Made by a program: the position numbers and the translations under genes. Source: Herbidospora cretacea (lineage in GTDB: Bacteria > Actinomycetota > Actinomycetes > Streptosporangiales > Streptosporangiaceae). From it: a stretch of DNA of 64,000 bases. Below are positions 1 to 8,258 of the stretch, piece after piece. The stretch covers positions 156,549 to 220,548 of the forward strand of contig NZ_BBXG01000002.1 in NCBI RefSeq assembly GCF_001570605.1, read 5' to 3'. Each line of letters opens with the position of its first letter. The first letter of the stretch is position 1. The notes under the pieces are model-generated. The model worked only from the letters and a program-made list of their open reading frames with translations, made no database searches and was not told where the DNA came from.

Positions 1-75
1 TCGAGGGTCGGCCTGGGCGCCTTCGGCTGCTTGGGCCGGATCTTTATCAGCTTCATCCTCATCACGATCCTTTAG
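1..75 (+). CDS. C-terminal end of a membrane protein (partial)
   Basis: An open frame runs in from the left edge and stops at a TAG (73-75). The 24 visible residues end in a strongly hydrophobic stretch (RIFISFILITIL) that looks like a terminal membrane segment. The family cannot be named from so little. The frame could also be chance, since only 72 coding bases are visible. Confidence 0.35.
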   Translation, partial: SRVGLGAFGCLGRIFISFILITIL

Positions 76-248
76 CTGTAGGTCGGACCGACTCGGACGT
101 GCACCCCTCCATCATCTCAACCGGGACCGACAGATTCCTGGTCTTTTTACGGCTTCGGGGTCCTTCTCCGGGCTGACAGCCGGCCCATGAACTATTTCGC
201 TTCAATCGTGCTAACGGATGACCTTCAGGTCTTAAAGGTTCAACTCTC

Positions 249-650
249 TTGTCGATCAAAGCCAGGCGACGCGCGGCGGTGGCCGCGTCCCTCGTGATCG
301 TCGCTACCGGCCTAGCCGTTCGTGCGGTCTTCGAGGGTGGTTTCGCCAAATACTGCGGCACTTCGTTGTACTCATCCTTTATAACCACTTTTGCCGTTGC
401 ATGGTTCCCCAGGACGCGACCTTTTCTCGCGGCAGGGGCGTCAGTGATCTTCTGCTGGGCGGTTGAGTTCGCCCAGCTCACGCCCCTGCCGGCGGACCTG
501 GCGGCCCGAATCCCCGTGTCCGCAGTGGTTTTCGGCACCACCTTCAATTTCCCTGATCTTTTCTGGTACGTCGTGGGCGCGCTCGCCGCGGCCGGATTTT
601 TTACCTTGCTGGACCAGAGGAATTCGAGGGCTGCAGATTGCGATTCGTGA
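249..650 (+). CDS. DUF2809 family membrane protein
   Basis: A 133-residue integral membrane protein with about four hydrophobic segments. Features typical of DUF2809 are visible: the FAKYCGTSLYSS stretch near residue 33, VEFAQL near residue 75 (the family's conserved E..QL), and FNFPDLFWYVVGAL near residue 98. The family has no established function. The start is a TTG after an AAAGG-like ribosome site; no in-frame ATG lies near it. The 3' end overlaps the end of the convergent MMPL gene by about 50 bp, so one of the two tails may be miscalled, but the domain match supports this gene. Confidence 0.75.
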   Translation: MSIKARRRAAVAASLVIVATGLAVRAVFEGGFAKYCGTSLYSSFITTFAVAWFPRTRPFLAAGASVIFCWAVEFAQLTPLPADLAARIPVSAVVFGTTFNFPDLFWYVVGALAAAGFFTLLDQRNSRAADCDS

Positions 651-2547
651 CGATCTTTGACCTGAGGCGCGAAGGCCACCAGATCCGGTCGCCCGCGTCG
701 ATCGTCAGCGCCGTCAGAAGCACCGACCTGACCACGAACGTGTCGAGCAGGACGCCGAAGGCGACGATGAATCCGATCTCGGCCAGCACCACCAGCGGCA
801 GCACGCCGAGCACCGCGAAGGTCGCGGCGAGCACCACGCCGGCCGAGGTGATGACCCCGCCGGTGGCCGACAGCGCGATCAGGGCGGCCTTCCTGGTGCC
901 GTGTTCGGCCGTCTCCTCGCGGACCCGGGTGATCAGGAAGATGTTGTAGTCGACTCCCACGGCCACCAGGAACACGAACGCCAGCAGGGGCACGCCTGTT
1001 TCCATGGCGGCGAACCCGAAGACGTGCGTGAAGAGCAGGCCCGAGACCCCCAGCGTGGCCGCGAACGAGAGCACGACCGTGGCGATGACCAGCAGCGGCG
1101 CGACCACGGCCCGGAGCAGGACGCCGAGGATGACCACGATCACGGCCAGGATCAGCGGGATGATGAGCCGGGCGTCGTGCTCGGAGGCGATCTCGGCGTC
1201 GAGGGCCTCGGCCACGGTGCCGCCGACCTGCGCGCCGGGGATCTCGCGGAGGCGCTCCACGGTCGCGGGGTCCTTGACCGAGCCGTTGATGAGGGCGTTC
1301 GGCCCGGCGACGACCGGTTCGCCGACCGACAGCACGCCGGGGTCGGCGTCCAGAGCGGTCCTGACCTGCGCCGCCTGACCGGCGGGGGCGATGACGACGA
1401 GCGAGCCGTCCTGGGTGGCGGGGAAGTTCTTCTCCAGCAGTTCGGCGCCGATGACGGAGTCGGGGCGGCCCCGGTAGGTGTCGGCGTCGGCGAGCGGGCC
1501 GATGGTGATGACGCTCAGCGTGGCGGCCATCCCGGCCAGGACCAGCGTCGTGATGATCCACGTCCGGCGCGGGCGGCGGTCGACGGCCGTGCCGATGCGG
1601 GTCCAGACCTTGCCCGAGGTCAGCGGGACGCCGTACCGGGGGATCTGCGGCCAGAAGACGCCCCGCGGGACCAGCACCAGCAGGGCGGGCAGCAGCGTCA
1701 GCATCGCGACGAGCGCGCAGACCACACCGGCGGCGCAGACCGGGCCGAGGCCGCGGGTGGCGCTCTGGTCGGCGGCGAGCAGGCAGAGCAGTGCCGCGAC
1801 GACCGTCGCCGCGCTGGCCACGATGGCAGGGGCGGCGCGCTTCCAGGCCACGGTCATGGCCGCGACGCGGTTCTCGTGGCGGGTGAGCTCCTCGCGGTAG
1901 CGGGCCACGAGCAGCAGCGCGTAGTCGGTGGCGATGCCGAAGACCAGCACGAGCAGGATGCCGCCGCTCTGGCCGCTGACGGTGAAGTCGGCGTACTTCG
2001 CCAGCAGGTAGGCCCCCGCCTGCGCGCTGACCAGGGCGGCTCCGGCCGAGAAGAACGGGATGAGCCAGAGCAGCGGACCCCGGTAGGTCAGCAGCAGCAC
2101 GACGATCACCACGATCGAGGTCGCGATGAGCAGGGTGAGGTCGATGGAGCCGAAGACCTCGATGGCGTCGGCGCTCTGCCCGGCCGGGCCGGTCACGTAG
2201 GCGCCGGGCCCGGCGAGCTCGCGGAGCCGGTCGACCTCGGCGGTCAGCGACTCCAGGTCACCGCCCTCCAGGGGCACCACAGCCCGCACGACGTTGCCGG
2301 AGGCCTCCGCCTGCGGGAACAGCTCGCGGACCTCCTCGACCGCCTTGTTCTCGAAGACGATGATCGCCGGGATCTGGCCACCCTGTGAGAAGGCCCGTCT
2401 GGCCTGCTCGACCTGGGTCGACTCGGCGCTGGCCGGCAGGTAGGCCGAGGGGTCGTTGTTCCGCACCTCGTCGAGCTTCCCGCTCAGCATTCCGGCTCCG
2501 GCCAGCAACACCAGCCAGACCGCCAACGTCAGCCATGCCCGCTTCAT
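601..2547 (-). CDS. MMPL/RND-family transporter
   Basis: A 648-residue transporter of the MMPL family, which exports lipids or hydrophobic compounds using the proton gradient. It has the two-fold RND layout: an N-terminal membrane helix (AWLTLAVWLVLLAG), a large extracytoplasmic loop, a helix bundle, then the same again. The paired Asp-Tyr proton-relay motifs are present as ATDYALLLVARYREE near residue 207 and VGVDYNIFLITRVREE near residue 534. An AAAGGAG ribosome site precedes the ATG. It is divergent from a MarR-type regulator with a 16-bp palindrome between them, which suggests substrate-induced efflux. The substrate is unknown. The tail overlaps the convergent DUF2809 gene. Confidence 0.9.
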   Translation of the reverse strand: MKRAWLTLAVWLVLLAGAGMLSGKLDEVRNNDPSAYLPASAESTQVEQARRAFSQGGQIPAIIVFENKAVEEVRELFPQAEASGNVVRAVVPLEGGDLESLTAEVDRLRELAGPGAYVTGPAGQSADAIEVFGSIDLTLLIATSIVVIVVLLLTYRGPLLWLIPFFSAGAALVSAQAGAYLLAKYADFTVSGQSGGILLVLVFGIATDYALLLVARYREELTRHENRVAAMTVAWKRAAPAIVASAATVVAALLCLLAADQSATRGLGPVCAAGVVCALVAMLTLLPALLVLVPRGVFWPQIPRYGVPLTSGKVWTRIGTAVDRRPRRTWIITTLVLAGMAATLSVITIGPLADADTYRGRPDSVIGAELLEKNFPATQDGSLVVIAPAGQAAQVRTALDADPGVLSVGEPVVAGPNALINGSVKDPATVERLREIPGAQVGGTVAEALDAEIASEHDARLIIPLILAVIVVILGVLLRAVVAPLLVIATVVLSFAATLGVSGLLFTHVFGFAAMETGVPLLAFVFLVAVGVDYNIFLITRVREETAEHGTRKAALIALSATGGVITSAGVVLAATFAVLGVLPLVVLAEIGFIVAFGVLLDTFVVRSVLLTALTIDAGDRIWWPSRLRSKIVTNRNLQPSNSSGPAR

Positions 2548-2564
2548 TCGTCTCTCCTTTAAAA

Positions 2565-2580
2565 GCTAAGGGACCTTAGC
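2565..2580. promoter_or_regulatory. 16-bp palindrome, probable MarR operator
   Basis: GCTAAGG-GA-CCTTAGC is a perfect 7+2+7 inverted repeat in the 81-bp gap between the divergent MMPL and MarR genes. Its size and symmetry fit binding by a MarR dimer. Regulation of both genes is inferred from position. Confidence 0.65.
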
Positions 2581-2628
2581 ATCAACTTCGCGGGATGGAC
2601 CGCCGCGGTTGCATCGGAGAATCGATGT

Positions 2629-3051
2629 ATGGAGGACCTGCCCGAATGGCCCACCGGACGCCTGCTGCTGGTCGCCGCCCGGTTGGTGGAGCGCGAGTGG
2701 AACCACGTCCTGGCCGGTCACGGCCTCACCCATGCCGGTTTCCTGGTGCTCCACACCCTGGCCGAAGGCCCTCTGGCCCAGCGGGAACTCGCCGCCCGCA
2801 CCTATGTCGAGGAGCAGACCATCGGCCCGGTGCTCGAACGCCTCGCGCGCGCCGGACACGTCTCCCGCGAGCGCGACCCGGCCGACCGCCGCCGGATCGT
2901 GGTCACCATGACGAGCGCGGGCGCGGAGGTCTACGAGTTCCTCATGGCCACCGACGCCGCGGAGTCGATCATCTCGGTCCGGGATCTCGCGGCGTTCCGT
3001 GAGGACCTGGTCAGGATCATCACGAACATCCGCCCTACGCAGGGGATGTAA
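2629..3051 (+). CDS. MarR family transcriptional regulator
   Basis: A 140-residue winged-helix regulator. The recognition region (AQRELAARTYVEEQTIGPVLERL, residues about 47-69) is followed by the wing with the family's D..DRR signature (RDPADRRRIVVTMT). It probably represses the divergent MMPL transporter and itself by binding the palindrome at 2565-2580, with release on ligand binding. The start ATG is preceded by a GGAGA element. The ligand cannot be told from the sequence. Confidence 0.88.
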   Translation: MEDLPEWPTGRLLLVAARLVEREWNHVLAGHGLTHAGFLVLHTLAEGPLAQRELAARTYVEEQTIGPVLERLARAGHVSRERDPADRRRIVVTMTSAGAEVYEFLMATDAAESIISVRDLAAFREDLVRIITNIRPTQGM

Positions 3052-3099
3052 AGAAAACTAGACACGATGTACAAGATGCTTTACCTTCAAGGCATGACA

Positions 3100-3522
3100 A
3101 TGCTGGAGAAACGGGCCTGGGTCTACCTGCTCGTCACCGTCGTCATCTACGCCGGTTACGTCGTGGTGATCCTCGGCCGGAAGGGCTCCGGGCCGCTGAC
3201 CGACGTCGACTACGTGCCCGTCCTGCTGTGGTCGCTCGGGCTCTCCATCGGCTCCTCGATCGTGGTCGGCATCGTGGCCGGCATGATCGGCGAGCGGAGC
3301 ACCCGGACCGACGTCCGCGACCGCGAGATCGACCAGATGGGCGAGCGGGTCGGCCAGGCGTTCACCGTCATCGGCGCGCTCGGCGCGTTCGTGCTGGCCC
3401 TCCTGGAGGCGCCCTACTTCTGGATCGCGAACGCGATCTACCTCGGCTTCGCGCTGACGATGATCGTCGGTTCGCTGGCCAAGGTCGTCGCCTACCGCCG
3501 GGGCGGGTTCCAGCAGTGGTGA
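3100..3522 (+). CDS. Four-helix membrane protein paired with a small XRE regulator
   Basis: A 140-residue protein with four predicted membrane segments (residues about 6-25, 40-65, 87-104, 108-128). A charged cytoplasmic loop between helices two and three contains DVRDREIDQMGERVG, which resembles the conserved D-E-R-D/G-E-R loop of DUF2178-like proteins that are often encoded beside a small helix-turn-helix protein. I chose the ATG at 3100 because AAGG lies seven bases upstream; ATGs at 3067 and 3094 are also in frame. Its stop overlaps the start of the XRE gene (GTGGTGA), so the two are probably translationally coupled. Family assignment is tentative and function unknown. Confidence 0.75.
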   Translation: MLEKRAWVYLLVTVVIYAGYVVVILGRKGSGPLTDVDYVPVLLWSLGLSIGSSIVVGIVAGMIGERSTRTDVRDREIDQMGERVGQAFTVIGALGAFVLALLEAPYFWIANAIYLGFALTMIVGSLAKVVAYRRGGFQQW

Positions 3523-3728
3523 AACCCACGAAGGTCACCAACTCCATCCGCGCCCTGCGGTTCGCCAACGGTGAGATGACCCAGGCCGACCTCGCCGACC
3601 GGCTCGGCGTCACCCGGCAGACCGTCATCGCCATCGAGCAGGGTCGCTACTCGCCGTCGCTGGAGATGGCGTTCCAGATCGCCCGTGTTTTCAACGTCTC
3701 CTTGGAAGAGGTGTTCCAGTACCCGTGA
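3519..3728 (+). CDS. Small XRE-family helix-turn-helix regulator
   Basis: A 69-residue protein that is little more than one HTH_3 domain: NSIRALRFANGEMTQADLAD, then RLGVTRQTVIAIEQGRYSPS, then MAFQIARVFNVSLEEVFQYP. The GTG start lies on the stop of the membrane-protein gene, and its own TGA overlaps the GTG of the next gene, so the three genes form one tightly coupled unit. This kind of compact regulator commonly accompanies a small membrane partner. It may be autoregulatory; an imperfect inverted repeat (GTACAAG-ATG-CTTTAC, 3069-3084) lies just before the cassette. Confidence 0.85.
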   Translation: MKPTKVTNSIRALRFANGEMTQADLADRLGVTRQTVIAIEQGRYSPSLEMAFQIARVFNVSLEEVFQYP

Positions 3729-4660
3729 AAGCCATGGTGCACAGAACCTACGGCCGCTTAGAAGCGGTCGAAATGCCCGTCCCCGCCGTCAAGGACGACG
3801 AGGTGCTCATCCGCGTCAAGGCCGCCGGGGTCGACCCCGGCGCATTCCACCGGATGGCCGGGACCCCCTACCTCGTGCGGCTGATGGGCTTCGGGTTCAC
3901 CCGGCCCAACCAGCCCGTCGCGGGCGGCGACGTCGCCGGGGTGGTCGAGAAGATCGGCGCGAACGTCACCCGCCTGAAGGTCGGCGACGAGGTCTTCGGC
4001 GCCGCCGAGGGAAGTTTCGCCGAGTTCGTCGTCGCCAAGGAGGGCATGCTGGCCCGCAAGCCGGCCAATGTCAGCTGGGAGCAGGCCGCGGCCGTGCCCA
4101 CCTCGGCGGTCACCGCGCTGCGCGGCGTCAAGGTGGCGGGCCCGGCGAAGAAGGCGCTGGTCATCGGCGCCGCCGGGGGCGTGGGAACGTTCCTGGTCCA
4201 GCTCCACGAGGGCGAGGTCACCGCCGTCTGCAGCGGCGGGAAGGCCGATCTCGTCCGCGGAATCGGCGCCGCCCATGTCGTCGACTACACCAAGGACGAC
4301 CTCGGCACCGGCCGCTACGACGTCGTCTACGACACCTACGGCAACCGCGACCTCAAGGTGCTGCGCCGGCGGCTCACCCCGAACGGAACGCTGGTCCTCC
4401 TCGGCGGCAGGCCGACGGGCCGGTTCGTCGGCATCGGCCGCACGGTCCGCGCGCTGCTGCTGGGCCCGTTCGTCCGCCACCAGATCAAGGCCCTGTTCGT
4501 CTTCCCGACCACGCAGGAGTTCGACGACCTGGGCGAACGCCTCGCGAACGGCACTCTGGTCCCCGTGCTCGACCGGACCTTCCCGCTGTCCGAGGCGAAG
4601 CAGGCCATCGACCACGTGATGGCCGGCCGAGCGAAGGGGAAGTCCGTCATCACCCTGTGA
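3725..4660 (+). CDS. NAD(P)-dependent quinone oxidoreductase-like MDR protein
   Basis: A 311-residue medium-chain dehydrogenase/reductase of the zinc-free quinone oxidoreductase group. The N-terminal GroES-like domain includes VKAAGVDPGAFHRMAG and the GGDVAGVVEKIG turn; the Rossmann motif GAAGGVGTFLVQL is near residue 149. The zinc-binding Cys/His set of alcohol dehydrogenases is absent. Such enzymes reduce quinones or enones using NADPH. The GTG start overlaps the XRE stop; an ATG at 3734 is an alternative. The 3' end overlaps the convergent DivIVA-domain gene by 11 bp. Confidence 0.85.
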   Translation: MKAMVHRTYGRLEAVEMPVPAVKDDEVLIRVKAAGVDPGAFHRMAGTPYLVRLMGFGFTRPNQPVAGGDVAGVVEKIGANVTRLKVGDEVFGAAEGSFAEFVVAKEGMLARKPANVSWEQAAAVPTSAVTALRGVKVAGPAKKALVIGAAGGVGTFLVQLHEGEVTAVCSGGKADLVRGIGAAHVVDYTKDDLGTGRYDVVYDTYGNRDLKVLRRRLTPNGTLVLLGGRPTGRFVGIGRTVRALLLGPFVRHQIKALFVFPTTQEFDDLGERLANGTLVPVLDRTFPLSEAKQAIDHVMAGRAKGKSVITL

Positions 4661-4973
4661 AAGTCGCCACCTCCCTGATCAGTTCGTTGACGCGGGAGGC
4701 CTGATGGTCCAGGCCCGCCCCCACCTCTCCCAGCAGTTCCGCCGCGGCCCGCAGCAGCTCCTCGGCCCGCCGCTCCCGGCTCTCCGCCGCCGCCATCACC
4801 TTGGCGGGATCGACCGTCACCATCGCGGACAGCCGCTCGTTCTCCTGGTGCAGCCAGCGCAGGCTGCTCTCCACCTCGTTGAGGAACACGTCGACCTCGG
4901 CCAGGTCGTATCCCTCGCGTAGTCGTCCGGTCGTGAACACCTTCGTACGCACGTCCTCCGGCGTCAGCACCAT
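4650..4973 (-). CDS. DivIVA-domain protein
   Basis: A 107-residue protein with the N-terminal DivIVA signature: LTPEDVRTKVF, then GYDLAEVDVFLNEVESSLRW, the region that binds curved membrane in Wag31/DivIVA. A short coiled coil follows (residues about 40-100). It is far shorter than the polar-growth protein Wag31, so it is more likely an accessory cell-envelope or division protein. It lies seven bases downstream of the ZIP-like gene on the same strand, suggesting co-transcription. The specific role is unknown. Confidence 0.82.
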   Translation of the reverse strand: MVLTPEDVRTKVFTTGRLREGYDLAEVDVFLNEVESSLRWLHQENERLSAMVTVDPAKVMAAAESRERRAEELLRAAAELLGEVGAGLDHQASRVNELIREVATFTG

Positions 4974-4979
4974 GCCGGG

Positions 4980-6065
4980 TTACCCCTTTCTCGCTACGGC
5001 GTCGACGAGATAGCTGCGTTGCGGCCCGGTCAGGTCGCCGACCGTGGACGACTCCCCGATGCCGTGAGCGGTCAGATCCCGCCCGTTCAGCCGGCCCCGC
5101 AGCAACCACCAGATCGAGGTGTGCTTGGTCAGCCGGTCGGTGCGGGCGAGGATCTCGGCCAGGCTGAGCCGCCCGGTGGTCAGCGCCCAGCGCAACTGGG
5201 TGCGGTCTTTGGGGGTGAAGTCGGGCGACGGCTCGGGGAGCGGCATCGGGACGGTGATCGGCCGCCGGATCATGGCCGCCACCTGCGCGGTCGCCTCACC
5301 GGCGGGGGCCGGCAACCACTGGGCGACGGCGAGAGTGGCGGCCAGCGCCGCCGCGACGCCACCGGCGGCCAGCGCCGCCCGCCGGGGCAGCCGCCCGCTC
5401 TCGCCACCCGCCAGGCGGAACCCGACGATGGCGGTGCGCAGCAGCACTCCGGCGACCGTGCCCAGCAGGATCGGCGTGGCCTGCGGCGGGACCGGGCTGG
5501 TCTCGGCGACGAGGATGCCGGCCGCCGGGCTGAGGCAGGCCAGGAACATCCAGAAGCCGACCTTCTTCCCCGCCAGATCGAGCATCGCGGTCAGCGCCAG
5601 CCCCTCACTGACCGAATGGACCAGCAACGCCAGCAGCACGACCGCCGAGGCGCCGGTCAGGGTCAGCGTCGCCCCCTCGATCGCCCGGTGGACGGCCAGC
5701 GCGACCGCCGTGCCGGTGCCGCCGAACAGCGCCGCCGTGGCGACCGCCTTCACCCGGCGGTGCACCCCGGCGGCGTGCCGGGCCGACTCCTTCGTGTGGT
5801 CGTGGGCGCACCCCTCCCGCGTGAAATAAGTGATCACCACGAATCCGAAGACGATCGACAGACCGATCACCCACAGGGGCACGTTCTGCTCGATCGCGTC
5901 ATCGACAGCGTCAGGGACGATCTCACCCAGGGCGGTGACGAGCATCAACGCCGACGCGATCGCCAGCCCGACGCTCACCTTCATGGAACTCCGCCGGGCC
6001 AGCCACGACCCGGCAAGTGTGGCCACCGCGACGAGCACCGCCGCGAGCCATACGGACATGACCAT
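4980..6065 (-). CDS. ZIP-family metal transporter-like protein with C-terminal extension
   Basis: A 361-residue membrane protein with about eight hydrophobic segments. Two HxxxEG motifs typical of ZIP helices 4 and 5 are present: HRAIEGATL near residue 125 and HSVSEGLAL near residue 150; they form the metal site in ZIP zinc/iron transporters. A loop containing CAHDHTKESARHAAGVHRR is rich in His. The last 100 residues are soluble and not part of the standard family, rich in Arg/Leu helices. Divalent metal transport is inferred; the metal is unknown. ATGs at residues 1 and 3 both fit. Confidence 0.7.
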   Translation of the reverse strand: MVMSVWLAAVLVAVATLAGSWLARRSSMKVSVGLAIASALMLVTALGEIVPDAVDDAIEQNVPLWVIGLSIVFGFVVITYFTREGCAHDHTKESARHAAGVHRRVKAVATAALFGGTGTAVALAVHRAIEGATLTLTGASAVVLLALLVHSVSEGLALTAMLDLAGKKVGFWMFLACLSPAAGILVAETSPVPPQATPILLGTVAGVLLRTAIVGFRLAGGESGRLPRRAALAAGGVAAALAATLAVAQWLPAPAGEATAQVAAMIRRPITVPMPLPEPSPDFTPKDRTQLRWALTTGRLSLAEILARTDRLTKHTSIWWLLRGRLNGRDLTAHGIGESSTVGDLTGPQRSYLVDAVARKG

Positions 6066-6161
6066 TCAACACCTCTCCGCAGCACATATGACCTGCGATG
6101 ATTACGGAGAGTAGATAGCCTCAACACGATCCGTTTACACATTTGATCATGTGTTCACACG

Positions 6162-6200
6162 CGAAACGGCCGCAGCGCGGCGAGCACTGCGGCCGTTTCG
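6162..6200 (-). terminator. Rho-independent-type hairpin after the aldehyde dehydrogenase
   Basis: A perfect 14-bp inverted repeat (CGAAACGGCCGCAG / CTGCGGCCGTTTCG) with an 11-base loop lies just past the stop codon of the dehydrogenase. There is no clear T-run, which is common in actinomycetes. Confidence 0.7.
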
Positions 6201-6208
6201 AGGGGGTC

Positions 6209-7705
6209 CTACGGGTGAAGCTGGGTGCACACCGCCTTGACCTCGGTGTAGGCCTCCAGGACCTCGTGGCCCATCTCGCGTCCCCAGCCCGACTGCTTGT
6301 AGCCGCCGAACGGCAGGGCCGCGTCGAACACGTTGTAGCAGTTGATCCAGACCGTGCCGGCCCGCAGGCGCTTGGCCAGCGCGTGGGCCTTGTTCACGTC
6401 GCGGGTCCAGATGCCGGCCCCGAGACCGTAGGCCGTGTCGTTGGCCTGGGCGGCGATCTCGTCGAGCGAGGAGAACGGCGAGGCGACCACGACCGGGCCG
6501 AAGATCTCCTCGCGGACGATCGCCATGTCGGAGGTGGTGTCGGTGATCACGGTGGGCTGGACGAAGTAGCCCTTGTCACCGTGGCGCTGACCGCCCGCGA
6601 CGGTCCTGGCGCCCTCGGCGCGGCCCGACTCCAGGTAGCCCGTCACCCGGCGGAACTGCTCGTCGGAGACGAGCGGGCCCATCTGGGTGTCGGGGTCGAG
6701 GCCGGAGCCGAGCTTGATGCCGCGCGCGATGTCCGCGACGCCGGAGACGACCTCGTCGAACCGGCTCTCGTGGACGAACAGCCGCGACCCGGCGACGCAG
6801 CACTGGCCGTGGTTGAAGAAGATCGCGTTGGCCGCGCCGGGGATGGCCAGGGCCGGGTCGACGTCGTCGAAGACGACGTTGGGGCTCTTGCCGCCGAGTT
6901 CGAGGCTGACCTTCTTCAGGTTGCCGGCGGCGGCCTGCACGATCAGCTTGCCGACCTCGGTCGAGCCGGTGAAGGCGACCTTGTCGACCCCGTCGTGGGC
7001 GGCCAGCGCGGCCCCGGCGGTCTCGCCGTAACCGGGCAGCACGTTGACGACGCCCTCGGGCAGGCCCGCCTCGGCCATGATCTCGGCCAGCCGGAGAGCG
7101 GACAGCGGCGTCTGCTCGGCGGGCTTGAGGATGACCGTGTTGCCGGTGGTCAGCGCGGGCCCGAGCTTCCACGCCGCCATGAGCAGCGGGAAGTTCCACG
7201 GGATGATCTGCGCGACCACGCCGATCGGCTCTCGGAGGGTGTACGCGTGGAACTCCGACCCCGGCATGTAGGGCACGGAGAGGCTGATCGTGTTGCCCTC
7301 GATCTTGGTGGCCCACCCGGCCATGTAGCGGAACAGCTCGGCCGCGAGCGGGATGTCGGCGGCGCGGGCGACCGCGTAGGGCTTGCCGTTGTCGAGCGAT
7401 TCGAGCTGGGCGAGCTCGTCGCCGTACTGCTCGATCAGGTCGCCGATGCGCCAGATGATCCTGCCTCGCTCGGAGGCGGTCATCCGGGACCAGGGGCCCT
7501 CCTCGAAGGCGGCCCGGGCGGCGCGCACGGCCCGGTCGACGTCCTCCCTGTCGGCTTCGGCGATGTGGGCGAGCGTCTCGCCCGTGGCGGGGTTGGGTGT
7601 CGCGAAGGTGCGTCCGGAGGCGGCGTCGACCCACTGGCCGCCGATGAACAACTGGCGGGGAGTCGAGATGAAGTCCTGAACGCTCTTTTCCAGGGTGACC
7701 GTCAT
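6209..7705 (-). CDS. NAD-dependent aldehyde dehydrogenase
   Basis: A 498-residue ALDH superfamily enzyme that oxidises an aldehyde to its acid with NAD(P). All key elements are visible: the cofactor motif FTGSTEVGK, the general-base Glu in LELGGKSPNVV (near residue 267), the catalytic Cys in NHGQCCVAGSR (near residue 301), and the EEIFGPV segment. Overall similarity is to the betaine-aldehyde/phenylacetaldehyde dehydrogenase branch, but the substrate cannot be fixed from sequence. It lies downstream of a PadR regulator on the same strand, with an operator-like palindrome between them, so expression is probably PadR-controlled. Confidence 0.93.
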   Translation of the reverse strand: MTVTLEKSVQDFISTPRQLFIGGQWVDAASGRTFATPNPATGETLAHIAEADREDVDRAVRAARAAFEEGPWSRMTASERGRIIWRIGDLIEQYGDELAQLESLDNGKPYAVARAADIPLAAELFRYMAGWATKIEGNTISLSVPYMPGSEFHAYTLREPIGVVAQIIPWNFPLLMAAWKLGPALTTGNTVILKPAEQTPLSALRLAEIMAEAGLPEGVVNVLPGYGETAGAALAAHDGVDKVAFTGSTEVGKLIVQAAAGNLKKVSLELGGKSPNVVFDDVDPALAIPGAANAIFFNHGQCCVAGSRLFVHESRFDEVVSGVADIARGIKLGSGLDPDTQMGPLVSDEQFRRVTGYLESGRAEGARTVAGGQRHGDKGYFVQPTVITDTTSDMAIVREEIFGPVVVASPFSSLDEIAAQANDTAYGLGAGIWTRDVNKAHALAKRLRAGTVWINCYNVFDAALPFGGYKQSGWGREMGHEVLEAYTEVKAVCTQLHP

Positions 7706-7731
7706 CAGCGTCGGTTCCCTTCCTGCTAGAC

Positions 7732-7750
7732 GTAGTCACCATCTGACTAC
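7732..7750. promoter_or_regulatory. PadR operator candidate upstream of the aldehyde dehydrogenase
   Basis: GTAGTC-N7-GACTAC is a perfect 6-bp-arm inverted repeat 26 bases before the dehydrogenase ATG; it overlaps the padR stop codon. The 5-bp core and the 7-base spacing are repeated exactly at 8259-8275, upstream of the padR gene. Confidence 0.7.
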
Positions 7751-8247
7751 TCGCTAGTGGACTCCGCAAGTTTCAGGGCTGCTACGGCCGTCTCATATCG
7801 CCATGAAGCGACGGCCTGATCCAGGCCCTGGGTGGATTCCCGCAGGCCGAGGAGGTGTGCCACGATGGGCCGCAATGTTTCGGCCTGGGCGTCGAGCAGG
7901 TTCCGGGGGTCCGTTCCGGCCCATTGGAGCAACGCGAGCTTCACCAGGAACTCCGTGCGGATGTCCCTGATCCGGCTCACCGGCGTGACCAGCCACTCGT
8001 CGGCGCGGGCGCGTCCGGAAGGGGTGGCGCGCAGGAGCCGCCGGGCCGGGCCGCGGCCGGGTTCGATGCCGACCGGCTCGGCCAGGCCCCGGGCCGTCAG
8101 CCCGTCGAGGGCGCGGTAGACCAGGGGCCGCGGGATGTGCCAGACCTGGCCGATGGGACCCGCGGGCGCGGTGAGGCGGGCGAGGGCGAAGCCGTGGGCC
8201 GGTTCGTGCACGAGGAGGCAGAGGACCACCCACTCGGAGTTGTTCAC
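7747..8247 (-). CDS. PadR family transcriptional regulator
   Basis: A 166-residue regulator: an N-terminal winged helix (EWVVLCLLVHEPAHGFAL, then WHIPRPLVYRALDGLTARGL and a wing ending LRATPSGRARADEWL) followed by a helical C-terminal dimerisation domain. This is the layout of PadR-like repressors. The GTG start (VNNSEW) was chosen because the PadR fold begins there; the open frame extends upstream without domain content and would run through the operator. It probably represses itself, the downstream aldehyde dehydrogenase and perhaps the divergent small ORF through the two matching palindromes. Confidence 0.85.
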   Translation of the reverse strand: MNNSEWVVLCLLVHEPAHGFALARLTAPAGPIGQVWHIPRPLVYRALDGLTARGLAEPVGIEPGRGPARRLLRATPSGRARADEWLVTPVSRIRDIRTEFLVKLALLQWAGTDPRNLLDAQAETLRPIVAHLLGLRESTQGLDQAVASWRYETAVAALKLAESTSE

Positions 8248-8258
8248 AGGGGACAGCG

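Noticed and set aside
62-1561. A 499-codon minus-strand open frame
   Set aside because: It runs within the MMPL gene's strand in another frame, is Arg/Gly-rich low-complexity sequence, and matches no family; a GC-rich shadow.
901-2388. A 495-codon plus-strand frame antisense to the MMPL gene
   Set aside because: Asp/Gly/Arg-rich composition typical of antisense frames in high-GC DNA; no ribosome site or domain.
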